From Ottelia alismoides (taxonomy: Eukaryota > Streptophyta > Magnoliopsida > Alismatales > Hydrocharitaceae): a DNA stretch of 64,000 bases. The stretch is from the NCBI GenBank assembly GCA_037367405.1, contig JAZKJV010002611.1, positions 682,001-746,000 of the forward strand, in the 5' to 3' direction. The notes under the pieces are model-generated. The model had not been told where the DNA came from, did not search any database, and worked only from the letters and a program-made list of their open reading frames with translations. Both the position numbers and the translations under genes were made by a program. Numbering within the stretch: position 1 is the first letter of the stretch; each line of letters begins with the position of its first letter. Below, piece by piece: positions 1 to 11,273 of this stretch.

Positions 1-1
1 T

Positions 2-853
2 GCAATTGAAAAATCCAAAAAAATTGCAAAAAGAAAAAGTGCACTGTCTGATCCTGGAGTTGTGGAAATAATAGATAGCTTAACTATTGAGATTCCCTTA
101 CTGAAGGTCGTGGAATACATGCCAGCTGTGAAAAAAGGTTTGAAAGAAGCATGTACCAACAAGTGTCAACCATCACGCAAGAACAAACGCAATCAGTTCG
201 AAAGCGTGCTCTCCATGGCTACTATTGCAGTTATCAGCAATCTCCCTCAGAAGAAACAAGACAAAGGAGCGCCTCTTATCATTTGTGAGATATTTGATCA
301 GGTCTTCGAGCGTATTCTCCTTGACATCGGGTCTTCTATCAACCTTTTTCCCTCATCCCTAATGCAAGAATTTGGGCTCGGTCCGCTCAATCTGACACAG
401 ATGATCCTTCAGTTCGCTGACCGATCCACCAAGCGACCGAGAGGCCTGGTAGAAGATGTTGTGGTGAAGGTGCGGGAGAAGCAATTCCCTGTTGATTTCG
501 TCGTCCTCGATATGGACTCACCCGCACCCTTACTCCAGACCCCCATAATCCTTGGCCGACCATTTTTTCGTACCTCAGGTGTCGTGGTGGATTACGGGTT
601 GGGCAAGATCACTTTTCGCTCGGACAGCAAGCAGATCACGATAGACATGATCAGAGAGCCGAATGCCACGACTAATGAGAGCCATGCAGTACCAGAAGCA
701 GACTGTGACTTCATTGCAGAGATCAGAGACTCATCACTGTCGGTGAATGATTCATGGACCCGAGAAATCCTCACTCTCGAGGAGGACTTGGAAAGCACAG
801 TTGGTCTATGCTCCGATGATTTTTGGGAGACAGATCCCCAGATGCTGGCGTAA
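2..853 (+). pseudogene. gypsy pol, protease region (5' incomplete)
   Basis: The frame is already open at the window edge, so the Met at 62 is not a real start. The region about residues 80-205 is a retroviral-type aspartic protease (retropepsin), which would cut the Gag-Pol polyprotein. The active-site triad reads LLDIGSS where the family has D-T/L-G-A/S. The flap-like region and the second conserved block (ILGRPFF, then a GLGKITFRS-like strand) follow in the correct order. The frame ends at a TAA (851-853) but resumes in the same phase straight after it and leads into RT, so the stop is a point lesion or a bypassed stop rather than a natural gene end. Confidence 0.8.
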
Positions 854-3039
854 CTATGTAATTCCGAGAATTCACTCCAGCCTGAACACAGTGAGCATAG
901 TACAGAACAGTTCGGCACATCATTAGGGTCTCAACAGAACACCGAGGATGGTAGCTCCATCAAAGAAGTACATCCCACCACCAGTATAGTGTCTGAAGTA
1001 ACCAACAAGTTGGACAGATCAAAACCAGAACTCAAGCCACTTCCTGCAGACCTAAAGTATGCTTTCCTTGCTGGTGAAGAACACATGTATCTGGTCATCA
1101 TCAGCAGCAGGCTGAATCCGGAGCAGGAATCTCGACTTCTCGAGGTTCTAGAAAAGAACCGCAAGGTACTTGGTTGGTGCGTATCAGATCTCTGTGGGAT
1201 AAATCCAGCCTTGTGTTCACACCACATTTATCTGGAAGAAGATGCCAAGCCGTCTCGCGAATTCCAAAGAAGACTGAATCCGAATCTCCGAGACATCGTC
1301 ATGAAAGAAATCACGAAATGGTGCGACGCAGGCTTCATCTATCCTATCTCCGATTCAAAATGGGTGAGCCCACTGCATGTAGTTCCAAAGAAATCTGGGC
1401 TTACCGTGGTTACCAATGACAAGGAGAGGAAATATCCACTCGGGTACCAACATCCTGGCAGGTGTGTGTTGACTATCGCCGTCTTAATGCAGCAACTAAG
1501 AAGGACCACTTCCCCTTGCCATTCATTGATCAAGTTTTGGAAAGACTAGCAGGCAAGGAGTTCTTCTGCTTTTTCGATGGGTATTCCGGGTACAACCAGG
1601 TGGCAATCGCTCTCGAAGATCAAGAGAAGACTACCTTCACTTGCCCGTTCGGCACCTATGCCTTCAGAAGAATGCCCTTTGGATTATGCAACGCACCTGC
1701 GACATTCCATCTATGCATGTTAGCAGTTATCGCCGAGATGGTAGGCAGTTTTCTCGAGGTGTTCATGGACGACTTCCCAGTCTATGGTGACAGTTTTGAT
1801 TCTTGTCTTGGGCACCTAGACAGAGTGCTTCAGAAATGTAGTGAAGTCAGTCTAGTGCTCTCATGGGAAAAGAGCCACTTCATGGTCACCGAAGGGATTG
1901 TGCTGGGTCACGTCGTTTCCAAACATGGCATGGAAGTCGACCCGGCAAAGGTGGATGTTATTGCAAATCTTGAGCCACCTCAGTCAGTCAGGAATGTAAG
2001 GTCATTCCTGGGGCATGTGGGATTTTACAGACGTTTCATCAAGGATTTTAGCCGCATCGCCCGACCTTTAACAGAACTTCTATGCAAGGAAACCGAGTTC
2101 AATGTCAATCAGCAGGTTCTCCTTGCTTTCAATCAGCTGAAGGAGCTTATCACTCAGGGTCCAGTCCTGCAGCCGCCAGATTGGTCTCTTCCCTTTGAGA
2201 TCATGACTGATGCGTCAGACTTTCCAGTCAGGGTTGTTCTTAGACAGAGAAGAGAAAAAGCGCCCTATGCCATTCACTACGCCAGCAAAACATTAGATGA
2301 GGCGCAAAGAAATTACATTGTGACAGAGAAAGAGTTGCTGGCCGTGGTTTTCGCCCTCGAGAAATTCAGATTCTATCTACTTGGATCAAAGGTTACCATT
2401 TTTACAGACCACTCTGCTATCCGGTATCTACAGCAGAAGAAGGATGCCAAGCCGAGACTGATTCGATGGATCCTTCTCCTCCAGGAATTTGATTTGGAAA
2501 TCAAGGACAAGCCTGGAGTTCAGAATGTGATAGCAGACCATCTCTCCAGAATTGAGCAGCAAGAACCTCCACTGAACAATGCACCTATCACAGAAACCTT
2601 TCAAGATGAGTCAATCTTAGCAGTGGATTCCCTCCCTTGGTATGCCGATATAGTCAATTACCTCGCCTCAGGGGTAACACCGTCGGATTGGACGAAGAAT
2701 CAGAAGAATAAATTCATGTTGACCATCTGTTTCTATCAATGGGAAGATCCTCTTCTATTCAGGGAAGGAGCGGATTGCATTTGGCACAGGTGCATACCTC
2801 AGGAGGAGCATTATAGTGTCCTCGAGCATTGTCATTCGCTCGAATTTGGTGGACATCACTCTGGAAACTGTACGGCAGCGAAAGTTCTTCAGTGTGGCTT
2901 CTGGTGGCCCACACTATTCAAGGATGCAGCAGTTTTTGTCAAACAATGCATTGACTGTCAGAGATTGAAGGGTATACTCACTGCAAAAGACTCGATGCCC
3001 CTGAAGATCATTCAGATAGCAGATGTTTTTGACGCATGA
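854..3039 (+). pseudogene. gypsy pol, RT, RNase H and integrase zinc domain
   Basis: The RT linker starts near 1040 (ELKPLPADLKYAFL). RT fingers run to about 1425, where the frame shifts from phase 2 to phase 1 within the purine-rich stretch 1421-1432. After the shift come [14 protein letters not shown], the [13 protein letters not shown] block and the catalytic FMDD near 1765. RNase H follows ([29 protein letters not shown]), with its acidic residues kept. The integrase HHCC zinc domain ([20 protein letters not shown]) lies at about 2830-2970. A TGA at 3037-3039 replaces the Trp normally found before G-I-D-F-M-G-P. The RNA template would have been copied in virus-like particles; this copy cannot make a full Pol. 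Confidence 0.88.
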
Positions 3040-3987
3040 GGCATTGACTTCATGGGACCTTTCCCTAACAGTCAAGGTTTTGAGCACATCCTCCTTACCG
3101 TAGATTACGTGAGTCGGTGGGTTGAAGCTATTCCCGCTCGAACCACTGACAGTCGGATGGTGTGCCGATTTTTAAGAGATAACATCATTGCGCGATTCGG
3201 GATTCCGAAGATTCTCAATGGGGGTAGCCACTTCATTAACAAAGAGGTCAAGAAATTAACTAAGGAGTACGGCATCGACCATAGAGTCGCATCTCCCTAT
3301 CATCCTCAGACCAGTGGCATGGTTGAATTATCAAATAGGGAAATCAAGACAATCCTTCAGAAACTTGTACGGCCGGACAGAAAGAACCGGTCTCAACTCT
3401 TGGATTCAGTCCTCTGGGCTTATAGAACCGCCTACTCGCCCCTAGGCATGTCACCTTATCGTCTTGTATACGGCAAGCCGTGCCATCTGCCCGTCGAATT
3501 AATTCACAAGTCTTTATGGGCAGTCAACATGTGCAATCTGGACTCATGAAAAAGTGGTCAGAAAAGAAAAGATGATCTGAACAAACTCTTGGAGTTCCGA
3601 GACTATGCATACGATAACACATTGATGTACAAGGAAAAGGTTAAATGCTGGCACGATCGGCACATCAGACGAAAGACCTTTGAAGTTGGACAGAAAGTGT
3701 GGATGTTTGATGCAAAGTTACGGATCTTCCCGGGTAAATTAAAGAGTAAATGGACAGGGCCATTCCGAGTTCGTGAAGTGCGTGACAATGGAAGCATTGC
3801 TATATCAGAATTGTCTCCTGACGCACAACCATTCGTCATCAACGGTCAACTCCTGAAGCCTTACCTTGAGCCTGATACATTCTTGGCTGTTGTCGACTCC
3901 ATCCAGCTTCTGCACCTTGATGACATACCCACAACATTGTCAGCATCAGAAGATTCAGATGCTGCACCTCAAAAACTATTCATCTGA
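3040..3987 (+). pseudogene. gypsy pol, integrase core and C-terminus
   Basis: This is the integrase catalytic core of the DDE family. GIDFMGPFP carries the first Asp and ASPYHPQTSGMVELSNREIK carries the Glu. The second Asp position reads ILNGGSHF where relatives have a D before GG or RG, so a catalytic residue appears lost (D to N). A second in-frame TGA at 3547-3549 separates the core from the C-terminal domain (GQKVWMFDAKLRIFPGKL, KWTGPFRV), which continues in the same phase and ends at 3987. With the TGA at 3037 this makes three in-frame stops plus one frameshift across pol. Confidence 0.87.
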
Positions 3988-4061
3988 TTTCTTCTCTTCT
4001 TCTTCTCTTCTTTTTCTTTTCGATCCCCTTTTTCTATTAAAAAATGGTGTCGCCCCTTGTT

Positions 4062-4432
4062 GACAGTCTTCGGTACTTAGGACGCACTTTGTCCTAAGTA
4101 TATGGGGTGTGCACCCCGAGTTCCTCTATTCTTTAATCCTCTCCGTTGTCTCCTCTTCTTGTCTATACTTAGGAGTATCTTACCCTAAGTATGGGGGTGA
4201 CAATCTGAGTACGATATGTTTATTCTCACCCTTGACCCTCCCTGCTTTGTGTACAGTCTGTTATACTTAGGATTACTAGATCCTAAGTTTAGGGGGGACG
4301 GTCAACGTCTCAATCGTTCATCTCTTATTCGTATATTCTTTAGACTTGTCTATACTCACTACGAGTTATGTCTTCTCTTTTCTCTTCGATCTATGAGGAC
4401 ATAGCTCGAGCTAAGTATAGGGGGGTCGTATA
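4062..4432 (+). repeat. Four diverged hairpin plus polypurine units downstream of gypsy integrase
   Basis: Four units recur roughly every 90-120 bases. The first three are a short inverted repeat of the type ACTTAGGA...TCCTAAGT followed by a G-run (near 4071-4105, 4167-4200, 4262-4300). The fourth (near 4395-4425) keeps only CTAAGTATAGGGGGG. Athila-like elements normally carry one such G-rich tract after integrase. The G-runs look like extra polypurine-tract copies, but the LTR does not start beside any of them. Confidence 0.6.
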
Positions 4433-4550
4433 TACTATGTATATACTATAAGCCATAACTCGTATTGTACATAAAATACTACCTCAAGCTAAAAGTTATA
4501 ATAAAAGTATTTCTATGATAAAAGATAATCGTAAACTCCTCAGACTTTTT

Positions 4551-5400
4551 TTGTACATACTGATTAATAAATCAGGCAAAAAGTAGCTTTGTACAAATTT
4601 GAAACTCTTTGCGAAAAAAATTCGTGAAAACTGTTTGAAAATAAGTTTGTAAAAAGTTTTCAACCTTTGTAAATATTTTTGTTTGCAAAATTTATTATTG
4701 AGTGAAATAAAAATGCTTGAAAAATGATTTACAAAGGTTTGAAAAATGGTTGCAAAAATAATTGAAAAATCTATATATACTATTTGGAAAACCTTTGCAA
4801 AATGATTTTCAAATGTGTGTACATGATTGTAAAAATACTTTGGACTATAGTCTTCAAAATCTTTTGAAAATGATTCTCAAATAAGTTGGAGGAGTTTACA
4901 CACAAAAAAACAAAACAAAACAAAAAAATAAATAATATTAATAAATATGTATATATATAATAATAATATCTCATGCAAGAATAAGCAATAATTCCAAATA
5001 AAACCTATAAGAGCCTAAACCATTTTGTACATAAAGTATGGTCTTTCTTTGTATATACTGATTAATAAATCAGGTTAAATACTTTTACAAGGATTTGAAA
5101 ATTGGTGTGAACTGTTTGGAAAACTTGTTGTGAAACGATTTCAACCTGTGTAAAAATTGCTTTGTTTGTAAAATTTTCTTCTTTGTGTGAAATAAAGGAT
5201 TTGAAAATCTATGTGCAAATGATTTGAAAAATGTTTGTAAAAATATTTTCAAAAATATACATATAATGTTTGCAAAATCTTTGAAAAAATGGCTTTCAAA
5301 TGATTGTAAATGTCTGCAAAAATTATTTTGTACTATAGTTTTCAAAATGATTTTGAAATAATTCTGAGGAATAAAAGCATTATTGATGTATATAGATACA
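4551..5400 (+). repeat. Diverged tandem duplication, period about 498 bp
   Basis: The phrase CTGATTAATAAATCAGG occurs at about 4560 and again at about 5058. It is followed in both copies by the same series of phrases in the same order (GAAAACTGTTTG-like, TCAACCT-TGTAAA, GTTTGCAAAATTT, GTGAAATAAA, ACTATAGT-TTCAAAA). Copy 1 runs to about 4985 and copy 2 to about 5390. The sequence is A/T-rich with recurring TTTGAAAA and TTTGCAAA words and no convincing reading frame. It lies in the 3' untranslated part of the gypsy element. Confidence 0.7.
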
Positions 5401-6795
5401 TATATATATATATTCTTTATCAACTGTATATACACCTAAATAAATAAATTTGTTAAAACATGTAAATTCTTTAAAATTCTTTAAAACAAAACAGCACGTT
5501 CATGTAAATAGTTGTACATATTTTATACTTAAGATGCCAAAATTATTTGATTTGCAAAATTCTTTGCGTAAACATTTTCCCTTTGATTTCAGAATTCTTT
5601 GAAAAATTGCATCATTCATTGCGCAGAGCATGTGCATATCATTCATATTCTTTTTTAGTGAGCTTGATGATTGAACCAGTCCAATAAAGTCCAAAATTGG
5701 AGCTTGGTTGGACCTTACCGCACCTAACTGCACTGGAACCTTATCGGAACTAGGTTTAAGGTACTTCAGTTCCATTCAGACTTAATTCTTTGAGAAATCA
5801 GGGCTGGGTTCAACTCACCTCAACTGACTAACTAGAACTTTTCGAGACACAAGCATGACTCTTGTCGACCGTGACCTAACTCGGACACTTGCACCTTTCA
5901 CTTGGCTCAACTCAAGTGGAGTGGTGAGGGGGTTGGATTTGCCAGTCTGAGACGCACACGAGTGGAAACATTCGTCCTCATCTAGGGAGGGAAGTGCGCC
6001 CCAACCTGGTCCAATTTCAATGAAGTCGAATGACAGGAGAGTGTGGGTTGCGATAAAGCTTCAAAAGAGGGATAGTCTTCTGGATCAAGAGGAAAAAGTC
6101 CTTATGTAAATGCTACTGAAAATAGTATGTTGAAAAAAAAACTCCAAAAAAGTGGACAGGCTTGTAAATAAATAAAGTGCCTGCCAGAGTATATATGTTG
6201 TATAGAAAATAAGCAAGCTTGAGCATCAAAGTTATACCGTATGAGCCTGCAGGTGGATGACTTGACTACACTGGTCTTGCATCCCAGGATAGGTAGCTAC
6301 GCTGGCTACCGTCCATTCTATTCTTCACCTCCTCCTCTTGAGTTGGATGCCACTTGAATTTAGAAGGGAATACCCCTCTCCTCGACGGTAGAGGGCTGGA
6401 TTGGGGAATCTTTGGATTGTCATTATGGAGAAGTCAATTCCTTTGTCATTTCAGTTGGGGAGAGCCACCATCACTTACACCGTACAAGTCAGCTTCATAG
6501 TCATAAGGGTTTGCGTATGATATAGGCTAGTTCTGACCTGGCTATTGAGGTAATTTGAACCGAGTTCTGTGACTCTCGAAGGCTGTTGTGTTTTAAAGTT
6601 GGTTCCCGACTAGGTTCCACACACATTCACACCAAGGCCTAACCCGAGCTCCAAATTATGATTTTGTAAGGACAAGATATTACACTGAAAGCAACCCTAG
6701 TCACTCTATCTTTTTCAATTCTTTTTCTTTTCTTCTTATTTTTCTTTCTTTTTGTACTTATTGCATAAGTATTTGCTAAGGGACTAGCAAAGGCC
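5401..6795. other. Gypsy post-integrase tract without recognisable coding sequence
   Basis: In Athila-like elements this position often holds an env-like frame. Here I see only short frames that look like chance. Composition changes from A/T-rich (to about 5640) to more balanced DNA (5640-6700), which could be a decayed third ORF, but no motif supports one. Confidence 0.4.
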
Positions 6796-6806
6796 AGTAT
6801 AGGGGG
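6796..6806 (+). promoter_or_regulatory. Polypurine tract of the gypsy element
   Basis: CAGTATAGGGGG sits directly before TGATGAATCT at 6807. A purine/G-rich tract abutting a TG is the normal plus-strand primer site and fixes the start of the 3' LTR. Confidence 0.7.
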
Positions 6807-8295
6807 TGATGAATCTCCATTTCATCACCTTTATTATATCATTTTGGCCCTAAAAACCCCAGTAAATGCATGTAAATAGCATCAATTTTTCTGTAATAAC
6901 ATTCATTATTTATTTTATTAAGTATACATAAAATATGGTTTTAATGCCAAAATTATAGAATAAAGGGAAGAAAAGAAAAATGAATAAAATATTGTAAATA
7001 TTTTATGACCCTGACCTCGAGACCAAGTCCAAAATGGAATTGGTCGAGAAGGAATAAAGTAGGGGGAGATAAGGGCCAATAATACAGTAAATCCCTCATT
7101 TATTTATTCATTCATTTAAGCATTTGTTACTTCTATTTTGTATCTAAATATTTATTCATCAAACAAAGAAATTTTGTATACAAAAGTTGTAGATAATAAT
7201 GTAAATAAAAATACAAAATTGAGTTTGCACAAAAATAATATACTGTGTACATTTTATACACAGAATAAAAAGCCAGAATCTCAACTTCACAGACCCATAT
7301 CTTGCAAATAAAAACTCAAAATCCAACAAAATCTCCTTTAATTGTATATAAACTCTCAAGAGATATTTAATAAAATTGGTTCCATAATTTTTGGAGTTCA
7401 TCTGCGGAAGATAGATTTTGGGCCCCTATTGTACATAATACCGATTAAAATATTCAATTTATTCATTACTTATTATTTTTACAAATTCATATTTTTATAA
7501 ATTTGTAAACATTCTATATAACATAGGTGTACATTAAAATTAGAATTAAACCTAAAATAAAAAGGATAATAAAATAAAACTATGCCAAAACATAGATAAA
7601 ATACCTATGTTCTATATGAATATAAATAAAAGGGGATACATTCTTTAATTATTTTATTCTTTCATATTTTTATAATACTGTAAAAATTACATATAATATA
7701 TAAAAAATATATAATCCAAAATAAAACCCAATAAAATTCATTAAATAAATAAAATGTATATAAAATATAGGTTAAATACCTATAAGTATACCTACATATT
7801 ATGTGCCTATTTATTTAAATATGCATATAAACTCATAAAAATCAAATAAAAATATATTTATACTTATAAAAATAAGTTATAAATTTATAAAATAATATAA
7901 TAAAATAATAAAATAAAACATACAAAATAAAAATAAATTATACAAAATACATATAAATATACCTACAAATACACTATTAAAATAAACTCATAATAATACA
8001 TCAAAAAAATAAATAAAAATCATAATAAAATATTACATTAAATAATAAACATATTTTACTTTATATTTGACAAAATAATAAAATCATTTACTAATTTAAA
8101 ATAATTAATCCCTATTAATCCATACCGTTTTGTCTTCTAGCGGCCTGCGTAGACCAATCACAGGCAAATTTTGACGCAATTTTTGTAGCTCGAGAACGAT
8201 AGGACTCTTCATGAAGATTGTTCCTTGTACATCCTAGATACACGCCCTATCCCATGCTCCCTTGTACATAGCCCCGATTCTTTGAGATTCGCTGG

Positions 8296-8327
8296 CCAAT
8301 AAGGGTGCCCCCATTGTTTATAAATAA
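8296..8327 (+). promoter_or_regulatory. CCAAT and TATA boxes of the gypsy LTR
   Basis: CCAAT at 8296-8300 is followed about 17 bases later by TTTATAAATAA at 8317-8327. Transcription would begin about 30 bases downstream, at the start of the G/C-rich R region. Confidence 0.55.
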
Positions 8328-9315
8328 GTAGCTCCGACCTCCTTCTCTTTTTTGATCTGTTTTTCACCCTCTTCCCTTCCTCGTATTCGGTCCTGGAGGT
8401 CCCCTCGAGATAGGAGGAGGCTTTTGGTGCCTTAAATCAGTCGGAGGAGGTGGGAGCTGCACCCATGGCGGAGCTCCGGCGACGCCACGCTCCCTGGTCC
8501 CCCACCAGGTATTCGAGCACCTTTTCTTGCTTCATTAGATAGATCTTAATTCTAGGTTTTATTTCCCGCATTTATTTTAATTTTTAGATAAGTAAATCGC
8601 TTCAATTTGGTTGAGTCGAAGTTCACCGGAGCTCCGCTCCAGCGACGACTCCTGAGCTCTCTCGTTCACCTCCGATGCTCGTACCGCCCCCATCTCGTTC
8701 CCTTTCATCTTCTCCATCTTCCGCTCGACCCTTATCAACCGGAGCCTCCGTGGCTTCACAAATCGAGATTCGCCTCCGCCGCTCGCCGGAACCTCGCCAC
8801 CCCCCTTTGTTTTTTACGCTAAACCTTCAAACCCCAGGTCGAGGAGCTTCGCCTCGAGCCACTGGTTCTTCTTGTGCAGATCTGGACGTACAAGAAGCCT
8901 TCTTGGGCTTGATCGATTCCAAGAAGAGGTTCCTGGAGGTCCCTTCCTTCCTCGAGCTCGCCTGAACGTCGGGGACCTCCAAGGGCCGGGCAGAGACCAT
9001 CAGTCGACGCGGGGAGCTTCCAGGCACGTACTGAGACCACCGAAGGAGACGGAGGAGGCCGGAGGCGCCAGCTATTCACGATCGAAGCTCGCCGCGCACG
9101 AGCTTCGTCCCTGTTCTTCCACCTTGCTCCATTGACGTTCGATCAAGACGAAGCCCCCAGGCGTAACAGCTGTCGTTGGATGCAAAGCCCCATGACCGTC
9201 TGATCTCATCAAGAGATTTAATCTCAGCCATCCAACCTCAAAGCGTCATCAACCGTCCGATGGATGACACGTGGATAAGTGGCGCGCGGATCGCCATCCA
9301 TCAGTGCACCTATCG

Positions 9316-9770
9316 GGGTAAATTGCAGATCTAAACCCCTTCCTTTTTGTATTTACTTATTAGTCCATTAAATAACGTGTAACGTTTAAAATAAAGTGGA
9401 GATTTTTGCAAAAAGACCCTTAAGTTTTCCGTATTTACACTTCGGTCCTTTCCACGTCAGCTCACGTTTTGTCTCACGTGTGTTTGGAAAATTTCATGAG
9501 GGCCCTGGTATTTTTGTGTATTTTGTAAAGGTCCATTAAATAGAATATACATTGTTATTTTTTTGAGAAATTTGCACGCAGACCCCTATCCTTTATGTAA
9601 TTACATTTTGGTCCCTATGCGTGTGAGTCACGTGTCGTCCCACGTGATTGGAAAATTGCAATGGCCCCCTGGCGGGTTTTGAACTATGTATTTGGTCCAT
9701 AAACTTCATGACAACGCTCATAACTTTTGGTATATTTGCGCAGAAACCCCTGGACGTTATTTTAATTACA
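9316..9770 (+). repeat. Diverged tandem repeats inside the gypsy LTR
   Basis: At least three copies of a ~160-190 bp unit can be followed by shared phrases: TTTGCAAAAAGACCC, TTTGCACGCAGACCCC and TTTGCGCAGAAACCCC near 9405, 9570 and 9735. Two of them hold CACGTCAGCTCACG- and GTGAGTCACGTG-type segments, a TTGGAAAATT word, and GGTCCATTAAA or GGTCCATAAAC. Several CACGTG-like words fall inside. Confidence 0.65.
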
Positions 9771-11190
9771 TATATGCCCCTGCCAGCTGTGTGGCTTTTA
9801 TTTGTTGTTAGTATTTATTCCATGCATCTCTATATCTCTAAAAAATCCACAAAAATTACCTAGTGTTCCTGCTAAAACTCAAAAATACGCATATTCAGCA
9901 CTGTTTGCATCATAAAATCCCTAAAAATTATAAAAAGATATCAGAAAAATCCCAAAAATATATATTTTGTGTCTTTTAGTTTCTTTTAACTTCAATCCAA
10001 AAATCACTAAAAAATACAAAAGAAAACTCCTAAAAATTATAAAACCTCAAAAATCTTCATAAAAATATTAAAAATTCCAGAAAATCCCAAAAATACAAAC
10101 TCTATTTCAGAATTTTCCTTATTCTATCATCTTTATATTAAAATTAATTTGAGGAATTTCGGACACTGATTGATATTTTTCATCCTCATTTTAATTTCGG
10201 CCAGTAGCTTAGTCCATTGTTTACTAGTATTTTTTAGTTTAAAAATACCAAAAAAATAAGAAAAAATCTAGAAAAATCATAAAATATTAGAAAAATATAA
10301 AAATCACAAAAATATTTTATTTACTGTATTTTGATTATTTCTCCCTATTTTTGCCTCTCTCATCTCTAGTATGTATATATGTATATACATTCCTTATATA
10401 TTATCCCTTGATTTTACTAAAATATATATAATATAAAATATAAAAACAAAATACAAAATCAGTAAATTAAAAAAAATATAATAAAAATAAAAATAAGAGA
10501 GAAAATTAAAACCCCACAAAAATACTTGCATGCATACAGGACTAATTTGTACATGAATAATTGTAGGCTACCTGTTTTGCTCTATGTGGTTCGATCTCTA
10601 CATGCTTATACCCTATGCATTTTATGGTAGAGTAATAAATTTTTAATTCACACTTTTGTGACTTCATTGACTTATTCGTTATTGTGGGTTAAGATTTAGT
10701 GAGCGATCGCCTCAGCGACACTTTCGTATCCGCCTTGGGCGGGACGTTTTCTGACCCTTGCCAAATCTCGGTTATCAGAAGCAAGGTACCAGCATGCTCT
10801 ATTTGTGACACACCCCTTTTCCTACTTGTTAGCCAAGAATAAAAAAGTTGATCATAGCACAAGAACTCTCTACGAGGGTAGCATCTTACAATTGAGCTAA
10901 AGCATTAATAAATAGACTAGTTGCTGGCTCAATATTCGAAGTCGATGGATTACAAATCTTTACCCAAAAAATTATCCGTATTGAAAGAATATAATCTTTC
11001 CAAATCTAGGATAAGGTCTTCAAACAAAAGATTTGCTATGAGAACATACTTAATAGGGGCATTATTGATCCCTGCTATAAAATCACATGGCAAATTAATG
11101 CCCCAAAGAGCTGCTTACTTTTGTTGTGTTTTTTGTAACAAAATATCAACACATGATATTATGTAAAGAAAGGGATTCGAATTTGCATCT

Positions 11191-11273
11191 ATCTGCTACC
11201 TATGTGGAAATGGTGAAGAAAGCATTGACCACTTCTTGTTGGAATGCGGCTATACAAATAAACATCTTACTTA
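11191..11273 (+). pseudogene. LINE reverse-transcriptase zinc-binding (zf-RVT) scrap
   Basis: One frame reads ICYLCGNGEESIDHFLLECG, with C-x2-C, then DHFLLEC. That is the signature of the zinc-binding region at the C-terminus of plant L1-type LINE proteins. No RT motifs are readable around it, so it is a short relic of a LINE 3' end on +. Confidence 0.65.

Larger units (their letters stand above)
1..10806 (+). mobile_element. Ty3/gypsy retrotransposon, Athila-like, 3' part (left end outside window)
   Basis: The order protease, reverse transcriptase, RNase H, integrase on + places this in Ty3/gypsy. The protease phrases (FADRSTKRPRG, FPVDFVVLDMDSP, ILGRPFF) and the RT phrase EVFMDDF are those of the Athila lineage; that lineage call comes from memory of the family, not a search. 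A 2.8 kb non-coding tract follows integrase, then a polypurine tract, then a long 3' LTR starting at 6807. Gag and the 5' LTR lie left of the window. The right LTR edge is not resolved: I place it near 10.8 kb, where the LTR-like sequence ends, but cannot see a TSD because the 5' flank is missing. At least four lesions break pol, so the copy is dead. Confidence 0.85.
6807..10806 (+). repeat. 3' LTR of the gypsy element (right edge uncertain)
   Basis: It starts TGATGAATCT with a nearby TTCATCA, giving a terminal inverted word. U3 is very A/T-rich (7100-8110). A CCAAT box and TATA box near 8296-8327 mark the promoter. A G/C-rich block follows (8390-9135, R or early U5 with chance ORFs), then tandem repeats (9316-9770), then an A/T-rich stretch with many AAAAAT words. 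The sequence near 10690-10810 (GATCGCCTCAGCGACAC, GGGCGGGACG) may be the LTR end. About 4 kb is long but acceptable for this group. No second LTR is in the window to test the edge. Confidence 0.6.

Noticed and set aside
4400..4460. Start of the gypsy 3' LTR after the fourth G-tract
   Set aside because: No promoter or LTR-like structure follows; the PPT-TGATGAATCT junction at 6807 with a promoter 1.5 kb downstream fits better.
5401..6795. env-like third ORF of an Athila element
   Set aside because: The position is right, but no frame over ~90 codons, no signal peptide, and no membrane segment could be followed.
8577..9135. Cluster of overlapping ORFs on both strands
   Set aside because: All lie in the G/C-rich R/U5 part of the gypsy LTR, which is poor in stop codons; no domain in any of them.
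10860..10910. tRNA-like A box on the minus strand (TTTAGCTCAATTGTAAGA)
   Set aside because: No matching T-loop (GGTTCGAATCC type) at a sensible distance and no acceptor stem; the GATTCGAAT at 11173 is too far away.
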